DNA of 64,000 nucleotides from Sphingobium vermicomposti (GTDB taxonomy: Bacteria; Pseudomonadota; Alphaproteobacteria; Sphingomonadales; Sphingomonadaceae), in NCBI RefSeq assembly GCF_011762025.1, contig NZ_JAASQR010000001.1, positions 1-64,000 of the forward strand, written 5' to 3'. Positions within the stretch are counted from its first letter, which is position 1. Every line of letters starts with the position of its first letter. The position numbers and the translations under genes are program-made. The notes beneath the pieces are model-generated. The model saw only the letters and a list, made by a program, of their open reading frames with translations, was not told the origin of the DNA and did no database searches. This document shows positions 50,493 to 61,788 of this stretch, piece after piece.

Positions 50493-50545
50493 CCCCTCCC
50501 TTTCAAGGGAGGGGTTGGGGTGGGTGCGAGCGCAGCGAGCGGGCA
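50493..50545. repeat. Hairpin repeat between fmt and truA
   Basis: CCCCTCCC and GGGAGGGG pair perfectly around TTTCAA (50493-50514), followed by ttggggtgggtgcgagcgcagcgagcgggc with a second small stem (gtgc...gcac). The GGGAGGGG and GGGGTGGG blocks link it to the larger repeat at 56578-56702. Confidence 0.55.
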
Positions 50546-50582
50546 CCGCGCCCTCTGCGCCCTCTCACTCCGGTCCAGTCCA

Positions 50583-51338
50583 ATGACCCGCTTCGCCTTC
50601 ACCGTGGAATTTGACGGCCGCCCCTTCATGGGCTGGCAACGGCAGGCGCACGGCCCCAGCGTGCAGCAGGCGCTGGAGGATGCCATCCATGCCGTCACCG
50701 GCGAGCGTGCGGTCATCCATGCGGCGGGGCGCACCGATGCGGGCGTCCACGGCCTCGCCATGCGCGCCCACGCCGACATAGAAAAGGCCATCGCGCCCTT
50801 CCGCCTGATGGAGGCGATCAACGCCCATCTGCGTCCGCATCCCGTCGCCATCATCGATTGCGAACGGGTGCCGGACGACTGGCATGCGCGCTTTTCCTGC
50901 ACAGGCCGGTCCTATGTCTACCGCATCGCCAATCGCCGCGCGCCGCTCACCTTCGAACGCGGCCTCGTCTGGCGGGTCATCCAGCCGCTCGACACCGACG
51001 CGATGCAGCAGGCCGCGCAGCTATTGGTCGGACGTCATGACTTCACCACCTTCCGCTCGGCCCACTGCCAGGCCGAAAGCCCGCTAAAGTCGCTCGACCG
51101 GCTGGATGTCGAACGGCAGGGCGATCGCATCGCGATCCATGCGGAGGCGCGATCCTTCCTGCATCATCAGGTCCGGTCGATGGTCGGCTGCCTCGCGCTG
51201 GTCGGTATGGGCCGTTGGTCGATCGCCGACATGAAAGCGGCCCGCGACGCAAAGGACCGCGCCGCTTTAGGCCTCAACGCCCCGCCCGACGGCCTTTACT
51301 TCGTGCGAGCGCGCTACCCCTCCACCCGTTCGGGCTGA
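50583..51338 (+). CDS. truA: tRNA pseudouridine synthase TruA
   Basis: A 251-residue enzyme starting [37 protein letters not shown] contains the catalytic Asp. [19 protein letters not shown] is the second conserved region. It modifies positions 38-40 of several tRNAs. Its last residues (PSTRSG) are encoded by the dispersed repeat at 51326-51402, so the C-terminus is probably repeat-derived. Confidence 0.95.
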   Translation: MTRFAFTVEFDGRPFMGWQRQAHGPSVQQALEDAIHAVTGERAVIHAAGRTDAGVHGLAMRAHADIEKAIAPFRLMEAINAHLRPHPVAIIDCERVPDDWHARFSCTGRSYVYRIANRRAPLTFERGLVWRVIQPLDTDAMQQAAQLLVGRHDFTTFRSAHCQAESPLKSLDRLDVERQGDRIAIHAEARSFLHHQVRSMVGCLALVGMGRWSIADMKAARDAKDRAALGLNAPPDGLYFVRARYPSTRSG

Positions 51339-51402
51339 GCTTGTCGAAGCCCTCTACTTTTGGGAGCTGAAGTAAAGCCCTTGGACGGGCTCAGGGCGAA
51401 CG
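51326..51402. repeat. Dispersed inverted repeat, family 1, overlapping truA end
   Basis: The left arm (from 51326) reads ccgttcgggctgagcttgtc; the right arm (to 51402) is an imperfect complement. The core GTTCG-x2-CTGAGC-x2-GTC matches the repeat at 21482. The truA stop TGA lies inside the left arm. Confidence 0.7.
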
Positions 51403-51422
51403 GAGAAGATGATCTATTGCCC

Positions 51423-52142
51423 CTACAGCCGCGTCCGAAACGGCGTAAAATCCGTCCCCTCATCATATACATCCAGCCCCTCGGCCCGCTTCAACCTGTT
51501 CACGACCAGATAGGTCAGCGGCGTCAGCACCGCTTCCCAGCTCACCTTCAACAACCAGTTGGTGACCATGACGGTCAGAACCTGGGCGCTGCTCCACTGG
51601 CCGTAAAAGGCGAGCGGGTAAAAGATCAGGCTGTCGATCCCCTGTCCCACGATGGTCGACCCGATGGTGCGCATCCACAAATGCTTGCCCTGTGTCAGCA
51701 GCTTCATCTTCGCCAGCACGAAACTATTGGCAAACTCGCCCGCCCAGAAGGCGGCCAGCGAGGCAAAGACGATCCGCCAGGTACTGCCGAACACCGCCTC
51801 ATAGGCTTTTTGATCGGGCCAGCCTTCCGCCGGTGGCAGTTGCACCACCACCCAGCTCATCAGCGCCATGAACAGCATCGCGCCGAACCCGGCCCACACG
51901 CAGCGCCGCGCACGGGCATAGCCATAGACTTCGGTCAGCACATCGCCCAGCACATAGCCCAGCGGAAAGAACAATATGCCCGCGCCAAAGGTAAAGCCCC
52001 AAAGGGTCGACAGCTTCGCCGCGCCGATCAGGTTGGACAGCAGCAATATGGCGACGAACGCCGCGATGAAAAAATCGAAATAGCGCATGGGCCGCTCAGA
52101 AAGCGCCTGCGCATCGATTTTCCGAACCCCCATTTCTGTCAT
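51423..52142 (-). CDS. Queuosine precursor transporter (VUT family, YhhQ-like)
   Basis: A 239-residue membrane protein with about six helices, for example FDFFIAAFVAILLLSNLIGA, ILFFPLGYVLGDVLTEVYGY and WAGEFANSFVLAKMKLLTQG. The LGDVLTEVYGY and EFANSFVLAKMK motifs mark the VUT_1/YhhQ family, which imports queuine precursors. ATG 52142 (MTEMGVRKID) is the longest plausible start outside the tRNA; 52133 or 52088 are options. A gene that would start at 52307 only reads antisense to the tRNA. Confidence 0.85.
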   Translation of the reverse strand: MTEMGVRKIDAQALSERPMRYFDFFIAAFVAILLLSNLIGAAKLSTLWGFTFGAGILFFPLGYVLGDVLTEVYGYARARRCVWAGFGAMLFMALMSWVVVQLPPAEGWPDQKAYEAVFGSTWRIVFASLAAFWAGEFANSFVLAKMKLLTQGKHLWMRTIGSTIVGQGIDSLIFYPLAFYGQWSSAQVLTVMVTNWLLKVSWEAVLTPLTYLVVNRLKRAEGLDVYDEGTDFTPFRTRL

Positions 52143-52229
52143 GGGCGCCTTGCATATCGGGCCGCCGCGCAAATGCAATGCCACGCATGATTGCGCCACG
52201 CGACAAGCGCCGCTATCGCATCCCCGCAC

Positions 52230-52306
52230 GGCCCCGTAGCTCAGCTGGATAGAGCATTCGCCTTCTAAGCGAATGGTCGCAGGTTCGAATCCTGCCGGGG
52301 TCGCCA
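52230..52306 (+). tRNA. tRNA-Arg(TCT)
   Basis: GGCCCCG pairs with CGGGGTC (one G-T), the D and T arms are normal, and the anticodon loop is CTTCTAA, giving anticodon TCT for arginine AGA codons. Discriminator G at 52303 and an encoded CCA (52304-52306). No element is inserted here. Confidence 0.95.
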
Positions 52307-52346
52307 CCTGCCAACGCCGGGAAACCAGCCGAAATCGAAGCCGCCT

Positions 52347-52697
52347 CTATTCCCCATCCAGGGGGCTGTCGTCCGGCCGCCCGCGCAACAGCAGGTCGTC
52401 GGTCACGGTCATGGTAAAGATCGGGTCGGCATCGGCGGGCACTTCCGCAATCGCATCGACAAAGGCCGCGCGCGTCTCCGGCTCGTCATAGACCATCTTC
52501 TGGTCGAAAGCGACGCGCCAGGTCGCCTCGTCAGGCCATTCGGCATAGCCGACAAAGCGCCCATCCGCATCACGGTGCAACCGCGATCCATAGCTGCCGT
52601 ATTTTTCCCGGATCAGGTCGGTTCCGCGCCGCCATGCCGCGCGGAACTGCTCTTCCTTCCCCGGATGCACCCGCCACCAATAGACCGCGACGAACAT
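52347..52697 (-). CDS. Hypothetical protein, ABM-like ferredoxin fold
   Basis: A 116-residue protein starting MFVAVYWWRVHPGKEEQFRA. The pattern beta-strand, WWRVHPGKEEQF helix, and FVGYAEWPDEATWRVAF resembles antibiotic biosynthesis monooxygenase-like dimers. No catalytic residue can be assigned. It stands alone between a tRNA and a repeat. Confidence 0.65.
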   Translation of the reverse strand: MFVAVYWWRVHPGKEEQFRAAWRRGTDLIREKYGSYGSRLHRDADGRFVGYAEWPDEATWRVAFDQKMVYDEPETRAAFVDAIAEVPADADPIFTMTVTDDLLLRGRPDDSPLDGE

Positions 52698-52751
52698 CTC
52701 ACCTCTCCTTCAAGAGGGAAATGATGCGCAGGGGCAGAGGTTGCAATCACC

Positions 52752-52817
52752 GTGCTCCTGCGAAGGCAGGAGCCCAGTTCAGGTGGCAGGACTGGGTTCC
52801 TGCCTTCGCAGGAACAC
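52752..52817. repeat. Compound hairpin repeat, family 2
   Basis: Two 27-base arms (52752-52778 and 52791-52817) are complementary except for two positions, with a 12-base loop. Each arm is itself a small hairpin (CTCCTGC GAAG GCAGGAG type). It lies 13 bases beyond the stop of the aldolase gene and could end or stabilise its transcript. Confidence 0.75.
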
Positions 52818-52829
52818 CTCGCTCTCGGA

Positions 52830-53483
52830 TTAAAGAACCGACTGGCCGGTCTTTTCCCAATCCGCCAGGAAACCGGCGATGCCCTTGTCCGTCAGCACAT
52901 GGTTGAACAGCGATTTGATGACCGAAGGCGGCGCGGTCATCACGTCCGCACCGATCTTGGCGCTTTCCAGAACGTGAATCGGGTGCCGCACGCTCGCCAC
53001 CAGGATTTCCGTGTCGAACGAATAATTGTCGTAGATCAGGCGGATGTCGTCGATCAGCTTCATGCCGTCAAAGCCATTATCGTCATGCCGCCCAACGAAG
53101 GGCGAAATGAAGCTCGCCCCCGCCTTCGCCGCCAGCAGCGCCTGGTTGGCGGAAAAGCACAGCGTCACATTGACCATCGTGCCTTCGCTGGTCAGCGCCT
53201 TGCAGGTTTTCAGGCCGTCGATGGTCAACGGCACCTTGATGCAGACATTGCTTGCGATCTTCCGCAGAACGGCGGCTTCCTTCATCATCGTCTCATGATC
53301 GAGAGCGACGACTTCGGCGGAAACGGGGCCATCGACGATGCCGCAGATTTCCTCGACCACTTCGACGAACTTGCGGCCCGACTTGTGGATCAGCGACGGG
53401 TTGGTGGTGACACCGTCCAGCAGGCCGGTCGCGGCCAGCTCGCGGATTTCATTGGTGTCGGCGGTATCGACGAAGAACTTCAT
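52830..53483 (-). CDS. fsa: Fructose-6-phosphate aldolase / TalC-type transaldolase
   Basis: A 217-residue small transaldolase. It starts [29 protein letters not shown] and VCIKVPLT carry conserved positions, the Lys in IKVP near residue 84 being the Schiff-base lysine. [16 protein letters not shown] and [12 protein letters not shown] follow. It cleaves fructose 6-phosphate or acts as transaldolase; sequence alone does not separate these. It is divergent from the DUF2490 gene. Confidence 0.9.
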   Translation of the reverse strand: MKFFVDTADTNEIRELAATGLLDGVTTNPSLIHKSGRKFVEVVEEICGIVDGPVSAEVVALDHETMMKEAAVLRKIASNVCIKVPLTIDGLKTCKALTSEGTMVNVTLCFSANQALLAAKAGASFISPFVGRHDDNGFDGMKLIDDIRLIYDNYSFDTEILVASVRHPIHVLESAKIGADVMTAPPSVIKSLFNHVLTDKGIAGFLADWEKTGQSVL

Positions 53484-53622
53484 GGGTCTGCTCCGGGCGG
53501 GATATGCGAATCGCCTCCCCTTTAGCGGCTGATCCCCGGTTTAGCCATTATTGCCAGCGGCGGGCTTTACGGAAACAGCTCCGCAACATTATGACCGCCG
53601 CACCTTTCCTGAGGACCGTTGC

Positions 53623-54288
53623 ATGATCGCCCTTGCCGCTGCCCGCCGCAGCCTCCTGCTTCTTGCCTTTCTCTCGCTGACCATCAGCCCGGTCGCCCGC
53701 GCCACGGAAGAAGAATCGCAGCTGTGGCTCGGCGCGTCCGCAACGATGAAGGCCAGCCCACGCGACATGGTCATCATCGACGTCGGCCATCGCTTTCGCA
53801 GGGACGAATCCAACGGCGATCAGCAGCTTGCCCGCATCGCGCTGGACCATAGCGTGGCAAAAAATGTCCAGATCGGCGGCGGCATCGCTTATTTCCATTC
53901 CGAACCGGAGCAGGAACTGCGCCTGTTCCAGCAGCTGACCGCCACCCACGGTATCTTGCAAAACCGCATCCGGCTGGAGCAGCGCTTCTTCGACACGGCG
54001 GACGAAGCAAGCTGGCGGCTGCGGCACCGCATTCAGGCAACGGTGCCGCTCGACTCCGCCAGGCGCTGGACACTGATTGCCGCGAACGAGCTATTCTTCC
54101 ACCTCAACCGCGCCAAGCCGAGCGACAAGACCGGCGTGGCCGTCATGCGCCAACAGGCGGGCCTGCGCCATGCACTGGGCAAGGCGCTCGACGTGCAGCT
54201 TCTCTACATGCGTCAGCAGGGCTTACGCGACGACCGCCCCGACGCCGTCGTCCACGTCCCCTGGCTGACGCTCAACTGGAAGATCTGA
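53623..54288 (+). CDS. DUF2490 family exported protein
   Basis: A 221-residue protein with a signal peptide (MIALAAARRSLLLLAFLSLTIS...ARA). The mature part starts TEEESQLWLGASATMK and has the beta-rich pattern of DUF2490 (LRLFQQLTATHGILQNRIRL, LRHRIQATVPL), thought to be outer-membrane barrels. It ends WLTLNWKI. It precedes priA by 51 bases on the same strand; no functional link known. Confidence 0.8.
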   Translation: MIALAAARRSLLLLAFLSLTISPVARATEEESQLWLGASATMKASPRDMVIIDVGHRFRRDESNGDQQLARIALDHSVAKNVQIGGGIAYFHSEPEQELRLFQQLTATHGILQNRIRLEQRFFDTADEASWRLRHRIQATVPLDSARRWTLIAANELFFHLNRAKPSDKTGVAVMRQQAGLRHALGKALDVQLLYMRQQGLRDDRPDAVVHVPWLTLNWKI

Positions 54289-54339
54289 CGCGCGCAACAT
54301 GGTTCTGCTTTCGCGCATGATGCTCTAGGGGTCACAGCC

Positions 54340-56511
54340 ATGAGCTCCCGCGCCCGCGTCATCCTCCTCAACGCTGCCCTCGGCCCGCTCGACTATCGCG
54401 TGCCGCATGGCATGAACGTCAAGCCCGGCAGCATCGTCATTGCCCCGCTCGGCCCGCGCCAGCTTGTCGGCGTCGTGTGGGAAGAGGACGCCTTTCCCGA
54501 TGTCGAAAGCGTCGGCGACAATCGCCTGCGCAACATCGTCGCTCCCGTCGATGCGCCGCCCGTGCCCGAAACGCTGCGCCGCCTGATCGAATGGACGGCG
54601 GACTATTATCTCGCCCCCATCGCCTCGGTCCTGCGCATGACGCTGGCGTCCATGTCGGCGCTGGAGGGCGCGCGCACCGTCATCGAATATCGCGCCACCG
54701 GCGACCTGCCCGACCGCATGACCGACCAGCGCACCCAGGCGATGGAGCGCATCGGCGATCGGCAGGGCCTGATCCGCGAGCTCGCCATGATCGGCGGGGT
54801 CAGCGACGCGGTGATTCGCGGCTTGGTGAAAGTCGGCGCTTTCGAACCGGTGGAAGTCAGCATCGACACGCCCTTCCCCCGCCCCGACCCCGACCATGCC
54901 CCGCCGCTGCTTTCCGACGGCCAGTCCGCGGCCGCCAGCCAGTTCACCCAGGCCGTCCACCAGCGCGACTTCGCCCCCTTCCTGCTCGACGGCGTCACCG
55001 GATCGGGCAAGACCGAAGTCTATTTCGAAGCCATCGCCGCCGCCATCCGCGAAGGCCGCCAGGTGCTGGTCCTCCTCCCCGAAATCGCGCTGACCGAACC
55101 TTTCCTCGAACGGTTCGAAAAGCGGTTCGGCACCGTCCCCATCAGCTGGCACAGCGGCCTGCGCCAAAGCGAGCGGCGCAGGGCATGGCGCGCCATCGCG
55201 TCGGGTGAAGCGGCGGTCGTCGTCGGCGCGCGATCCGCGCTGTTCCTGCCCTATCCCAATCTTGGCCTCATCGTCGTCGATGAAGCGCATGAAGCGAGCT
55301 TCAAGCAGGAAGATGGCGTTCATTATCACGCCCGCGACGTGGCGGTGATGCGCGGCCTCATGGAAAAATTCCCGGTCATCCTCGCGTCCGCCACGCCCGC
55401 CATAGAAACGCGCCATCAGGTGGAGCTGGGCCGCTATCGCGAAATCAAGCTCCCCTCCCGCTTCGGCGGCGCGGAAATGCCCGCGATCGAGGGCATCAAC
55501 CTCCTGACCGACCCGCCCGAACGCGGACGCTGGATCGCCCCTCCACTGGTCCAGGCGATAGACGGCACGATGGAAAAGGGCGAACAGGCGCTGCTCTTCC
55601 TCAACCGGCGCGGCTATGCGCCGCTCACCCTGTGCCGCAGCTGCGGCTATCGCTTCCAATGCCCGAACTGCACCGCATGGATGGTAGAACACCGCCTGAC
55701 ACGGCGGCTCGCCTGCCACCATTGCGGCCATGTCGTCCCTTCCCCCCGTTTCTGCCCCGAATGCAAGGAAGAGGACACGCTGGTCGCCTGCGGCCCCGGC
55801 GTCGAACGCATCGCGGATGAGGTAAAGGCGCTTTGGCCACAGGCCCGCATCGCCATCGTCACCTCCGACACGCTCTGGTCCCCCGCGAAGGCAGCCGAAT
55901 TCGTGAAGTCGGTGGAGGCGGGCGACGTCGACATCATCGTCGGCACCCAGCTCGTCACCAAAGGCTATCATTTCCCCAACCTCACCCTCGTCGGCGTGAT
56001 CGACGCGGACCTGGGCCTGGAGGGCGGCGACCTGCGCGCGTCCGAACGCACCTTCCAGCAAATCGTGCAGGTCGCGGGCCGGGCCGGGCGCGGACAGAAA
56101 CCGGGCCGCGTCTTCGTCCAGACCCGCATGCCCGAAGCCGAAGTCATCAAGGCGCTGATCGCCGCCGACCCAGAACGCTTCTATGAAGTGGAAACGGACA
56201 ACCGCCGCCGCGCCAACGCCCCGCCCTTTGGTCGCTTCGCCGCGATCATCGTGTCCAGCGAAGATGCCGACGAAGCCGCGCAAGTCGCCCGCCTGATCGG
56301 CAAGTCCGCGCCCATGATCGACGGCATGCGCGTCTACGGCCCCGCCCCCGCGCCGCTTTCCGTCCTACGCGGCCGCCACCGCCACCGCCTGCTGATCCAC
56401 GCCACCCGCCAGATCGACGTACAGGCCGCCATCCGCGAATGGCTGGGCAACCTGACCTGGAAATCCGGCACCCGCGTCGCCGTGGACGTGGACCCCTATA
56501 GCTTCATGTGA
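54340..56511 (+). CDS. priA: Primosomal protein N' (PriA helicase)
   Basis: A 723-residue replication-restart helicase. The 3'-DNA-binding domain is N-terminal (ALGPLDYRVPHGM). DGVTGSGKTEVYF is Walker A, VVDEAHE the DEAH box, and GEQALLFLNRRGYAPLTLC starts the second lobe. The zinc region has eight Cys (CRSCGYRFQCPNC and CHHCGHVVPSPRFCPEC). QVAGRAGRGQKPGRVFVQT is motif VI. It restarts stalled forks by loading the replisome. A repeat and ada follow downstream. Confidence 0.97.
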   Translation: MSSRARVILLNAALGPLDYRVPHGMNVKPGSIVIAPLGPRQLVGVVWEEDAFPDVESVGDNRLRNIVAPVDAPPVPETLRRLIEWTADYYLAPIASVLRMTLASMSALEGARTVIEYRATGDLPDRMTDQRTQAMERIGDRQGLIRELAMIGGVSDAVIRGLVKVGAFEPVEVSIDTPFPRPDPDHAPPLLSDGQSAAASQFTQAVHQRDFAPFLLDGVTGSGKTEVYFEAIAAAIREGRQVLVLLPEIALTEPFLERFEKRFGTVPISWHSGLRQSERRRAWRAIASGEAAVVVGARSALFLPYPNLGLIVVDEAHEASFKQEDGVHYHARDVAVMRGLMEKFPVILASATPAIETRHQVELGRYREIKLPSRFGGAEMPAIEGINLLTDPPERGRWIAPPLVQAIDGTMEKGEQALLFLNRRGYAPLTLCRSCGYRFQCPNCTAWMVEHRLTRRLACHHCGHVVPSPRFCPECKEEDTLVACGPGVERIADEVKALWPQARIAIVTSDTLWSPAKAAEFVKSVEAGDVDIIVGTQLVTKGYHFPNLTLVGVIDADLGLEGGDLRASERTFQQIVQVAGRAGRGQKPGRVFVQTRMPEAEVIKALIAADPERFYEVETDNRRRANAPPFGRFAAIIVSSEDADEAAQVARLIGKSAPMIDGMRVYGPAPAPLSVLRGRHRHRLLIHATRQIDVQAAIREWLGNLTWKSGTRVAVDVDPYSFM

Positions 56512-56577
56512 TGGCCTAACTCCGGTGCGAGACGGCAAAGCTGACTGAACGCGCGACCAGAAACGGATGCGCCTGCT

Positions 56578-56702
56578 CCCCTCCCGCAGGCGGGAGGGGC
56601 CGGGGGTGGGCAGCCGCGTTAGCGGCGCTCTTTCCTAGCGGTTAGGGGTAGAAGCTCGCTTCGCTCCCGCCCACCCCTAACCCCTCCCGCCTGCGGGAGG
56701 GG
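56578..56702. repeat. Long inverted repeat between priA and ada, family 3
   Basis: Arms of about 40 bases (56578-56617 and 56663-56702) are near-perfect complements, each containing a smaller palindrome (CCCTCCCGC AGG CGGGAGGG type). It lies between two convergent genes, so it may stop transcription from both sides. Related blocks occur at 50493-50545 and possibly 47541-47650. Confidence 0.75.
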
Positions 56703-56747
56703 AATGTCTCAAACCCACCCATAATAAACAATAACCGCCCTACCCTT

Positions 56748-57812
56748 TCACTCCCCTCTTTCGCGCTCCAACAACGCCTGCTTGCGCCCCAGCCCATAGG
56801 CATAGCCGCCCAGCGTCCCGTCGCTCCGCAGCACCCGATGGCACGGTATCACCACCGCCAGCACATTGTCCCCGCAGGCCGATCCCGCCGCGCGCACCGC
56901 GCCGGGCTTTCCGATCGCCGCTGCAATCTCGCGATAGCTGCGCGTCTCGCCCGCCGGTATCGCCCGCAGAGCGGCCCAGACTGCCTGCTGAAACGCTGTT
57001 CCGCACATATCAATCGGCAAATCCACCGGCTGCGTCGGGTCTTCGACCAACCTCACAACCTGCGCCGCCAGAGCCGAAAACGCTGCGTCGCCCGGCACGA
57101 TCTCCGCATAGGGGAAGCGCCGCCGCAGTTCGCCTTCATCCTCGTCAAAGCTGATCCGGCACAGCCCCTTCGCCGTGGCGGCAACCAGCACCGGACCAAG
57201 GCTGGACCCCACCACCATATAGGAAATGGTCACGCCGCGCCCGCCATCCTTCCACGCGCTGGGGGTCATGCCCAAATGCCGCTGCGCATCGGCATAGGCC
57301 CGGCTCGGCGCATTATATCCCGCTTCATAGATGGCACTGGTCACGCTGCCGCCCTCTTCCTCCAGCGCTGTTTTCAACCGTTCCGCTCGCAAGGACCGCG
57401 CATAGGCAGCCGGGGTCAGGCCGGTTGCCCGCTTGAACAGCCGGTGGAAATGATGCGGCGCATATCCTGCATGCCCGGCAATCTCTTCCAGCGAAGGCGG
57501 CACCATGGCTGCGGCGATAAAGGCCTGCGCCGCCTCCACCGCCAACCGGTCCCGCCCGACCTCATCGGGCCTGCATCGCAGGCAGGCGCGGAACCCCGCC
57601 TGACGCGCCGCCGCCGGATCGGGCAGGAAGATCATATTCTCCCGCCGCGGATGGCGCGCCGCGCAACTGGGCTTGCAGTAAATGCCGGTGGTCAGCACCG
57701 CGCTCACAAAGCGTCCGTCCACCGCCCGGTCGCGGCGCAAAACCGCTTCCCAGCAGGCTTCATCATCCAGCGGCGGCTGGGTTGGGGCGGATATGTCGGT
57801 CATCTGGTTCAT
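56748..57812 (-). CDS. ada: Bifunctional regulator/O6-methylguanine-DNA methyltransferase Ada
   Basis: A 354-residue protein, the length of E. coli Ada. The zinc/phosphotriester domain has Cys46, Cys50, Cys77 and Cys80 (GIYCKPSC and CLRC). Next comes an AraC-type helix-turn-helix region (GYAPHHFHRLFKRATGLTP), and the methyltransferase part ends in VIPCHRVL with the acceptor Cys near residue 329. It repairs methylated DNA and activates repair genes when its N-terminal Cys is methylated. The start ATG at 57812 is supported by the family N-terminus. Divergent from the protease gene. Confidence 0.95.
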   Translation of the reverse strand: MNQMTDISAPTQPPLDDEACWEAVLRRDRAVDGRFVSAVLTTGIYCKPSCAARHPRRENMIFLPDPAAARQAGFRACLRCRPDEVGRDRLAVEAAQAFIAAAMVPPSLEEIAGHAGYAPHHFHRLFKRATGLTPAAYARSLRAERLKTALEEEGGSVTSAIYEAGYNAPSRAYADAQRHLGMTPSAWKDGGRGVTISYMVVGSSLGPVLVAATAKGLCRISFDEDEGELRRRFPYAEIVPGDAAFSALAAQVVRLVEDPTQPVDLPIDMCGTAFQQAVWAALRAIPAGETRSYREIAAAIGKPGAVRAAGSACGDNVLAVVIPCHRVLRSDGTLGGYAYGLGRKQALLERERGE

Positions 57813-57904
57813 ACATATGGAATAGCATGGCGGCTTGGGCCAGCCTTCCCGTCGCTTGCGGTCAAAGCATTTCCCCATTGCCTCCACAGGGGGTTAGCAT
57901 ATGA

Positions 57905-59464
57905 ATGCGCCCGATCATGATCGCTATCCTCCGCCGCCTCTGCATCCTGCTTGCCCTCGCCTTGCCTGCAACGGCATCGGCGGAACAGCAGGATATCGCC
58001 GCCGCCGCACGCGGGGTCGTCCGCGTCGTCATTGTCGCGACCGACGGCAGCGAAGCCTATTTCGTCGGCCACGGCAGCGGTTTTGCCATCGCGCCGGACA
58101 AGGTGCTGACCAACGCCCATGTCGTCGAACTGACCCGCGAGGAAAAAAATCTCGTCATCGGCGTGATCCCGTCGGAAGGGCGTAAAAGCTATGGCGGCCG
58201 CGTCATCGCTTACTCGCCCGGCAATGACCTGGCGCTGATCCAGCTGGAGGAAGGCCACCTCCCCGTCAGCACCTTTTACGCCGGGGCCGTGGGCGATGGA
58301 CAGCATGTCACCGCCATCGGCTATCCCGGCACGGTCGACCGGGCGCAGGGCCTGGGCCTCAAGGACATGATCGAACCGCTGGGCACGGTGAAGACCAGCG
58401 GCAATGTCTCGTCGGGCCGGTCCAGCCACAGCTTCGACACCGTCCTCCACACCGCCCCGCTCGCGGCGGGCAACAGCGGCGGCCCGTTGGTGGACGATTG
58501 TGGCCGGGTGCTGGGGGTCAACAGTTTCGGGTCGATATCCGACGGCAATGACGCGGAATTCGGATTCGCCGTTTCCTGGCGGGAAATCGCATCCTTCCTG
58601 CGTCAGGCGGGCGTATCGTCCCTCCACACGGTCGTGCCCTGCCGCTCGATGGCGGAAGCGGACGCTGCGGAGGCCATGCTGACCCAGCGGGAAGCGCAGC
58701 GGAGCGCACAGTCCGAACGCGCACAGGCGGACGCGCGTGAAGCCGCTCTCGACAAGGCGCGCCAGACCGCAGAGCGCGACGTCATCTCCGCCCGCGAAAA
58801 TGCGATGGCGGGCGCAGCCGTCCTGCTCGCGCTCGCCGTGCTCGGGCTGGGCGCGGGCGGCCTGTTCTACAGTCAGCGCCGCGAACGGCACGCCACATGG
58901 GCGCTGGCGGGCGGCGGGGTGCTGCTGCTGGCGGCCATCGCCCTGTTCTTCTTGAAGCCCAGCTTTTCCAGCATCGACGACCGGGTAAAGCTGCCCGACG
59001 ACAATCGGGTCACCGGCAACAGCGCCTATGCGTGGGAAGGCGACAATAGCTGCCAGATCGACCTCAACCGCAGCCGCCTGACCGTGTCGGAAGCGAACGA
59101 CGTCCCCTTCAACTGGGTCGGCAGCGGCTGCGTCAACGGCGGCACCCAATATGTCAGCTCCGGCAATGATTGGGAGCGGGCGACCGTGCCGGAATCGGGC
59201 AACTTCATCACCCTCAGCCGCTTCGATCCCGCCACCGGCACATTGCGCGTCCAGCGCTGGCTGCCCGACAGCGAAACGATGGAAAAGGCGCGCGCCTTAT
59301 CAAAAGACGTCCCGGCCAAGGGATGCGGCGCCAATCCAGACCGTCTCGCCAGCATCGCCAGCCTGCGATCCGACCTGTCGGCACTGCTGCCCGCCCAGCC
59401 TAATGAAAGGCTGGTCTATCATTGCCGCAAGGGGCGGCTGGCTCCGTCCGACCCACCGAACTGA
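57905..59464 (+). CDS. Trypsin-like serine protease with membrane anchor and C-terminal domain
   Basis: A 519-residue protein. A signal peptide (LCILLALALPATASA) is followed by a trypsin-like domain (about residues 30-235) with His72 (TNAHVV), Asp108 (GNDLALI) and Ser191 (GNSGGPL). Residues about 248-298 are a charged coiled-coil-like segment, then two hydrophobic helices near 299-323 and 330-352, and a final domain with three or four Cys. It resembles DegP-like proteases without PDZ domains. The C-terminal part is unassigned. Location is probably the inner membrane with the protease in the periplasm. Confidence 0.85.
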   Translation: MRPIMIAILRRLCILLALALPATASAEQQDIAAAARGVVRVVIVATDGSEAYFVGHGSGFAIAPDKVLTNAHVVELTREEKNLVIGVIPSEGRKSYGGRVIAYSPGNDLALIQLEEGHLPVSTFYAGAVGDGQHVTAIGYPGTVDRAQGLGLKDMIEPLGTVKTSGNVSSGRSSHSFDTVLHTAPLAAGNSGGPLVDDCGRVLGVNSFGSISDGNDAEFGFAVSWREIASFLRQAGVSSLHTVVPCRSMAEADAAEAMLTQREAQRSAQSERAQADAREAALDKARQTAERDVISARENAMAGAAVLLALAVLGLGAGGLFYSQRRERHATWALAGGGVLLLAAIALFFLKPSFSSIDDRVKLPDDNRVTGNSAYAWEGDNSCQIDLNRSRLTVSEANDVPFNWVGSGCVNGGTQYVSSGNDWERATVPESGNFITLSRFDPATGTLRVQRWLPDSETMEKARALSKDVPAKGCGANPDRLASIASLRSDLSALLPAQPNERLVYHCRKGRLAPSDPPN

Positions 59465-59665
59465 CCATTTCCGGCTCGCCAAAATGCACATTAAAAGGCC
59501 AGCAATTTTCCTGATCGGACGGAATCGCGTTCCATGGCTTGCATAGTCATAATCCCGCTGCTAACCGGCCCGGCGACAGGGGAACGGGACGGATAAAACC
59601 GCGCCCCTCTTTTTGCATGACCGGCAAATCAAGTGCCAGTGAACCCAACGGAGGACGGTAAGCGC

Positions 59666-61781
<2,116 letters not shown>

Positions 61782-61788
61782 TATTTAG

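Noticed and set aside
52143..52307. N-terminal extension of the YhhQ-like gene reading MATPAGFEPATIRLEG
   Set aside because: This peptide is the reverse reading of tRNA-Arg(TCT), a known annotation artefact.
54325..56283. 652-codon minus-strand frame
   Set aside because: Antisense to priA; no motif, Asp/Gly/His-rich shadow.
57809..59149. 446-codon minus-strand frame
   Set aside because: Antisense to the serine protease gene with its complete His-Asp-Ser triad.
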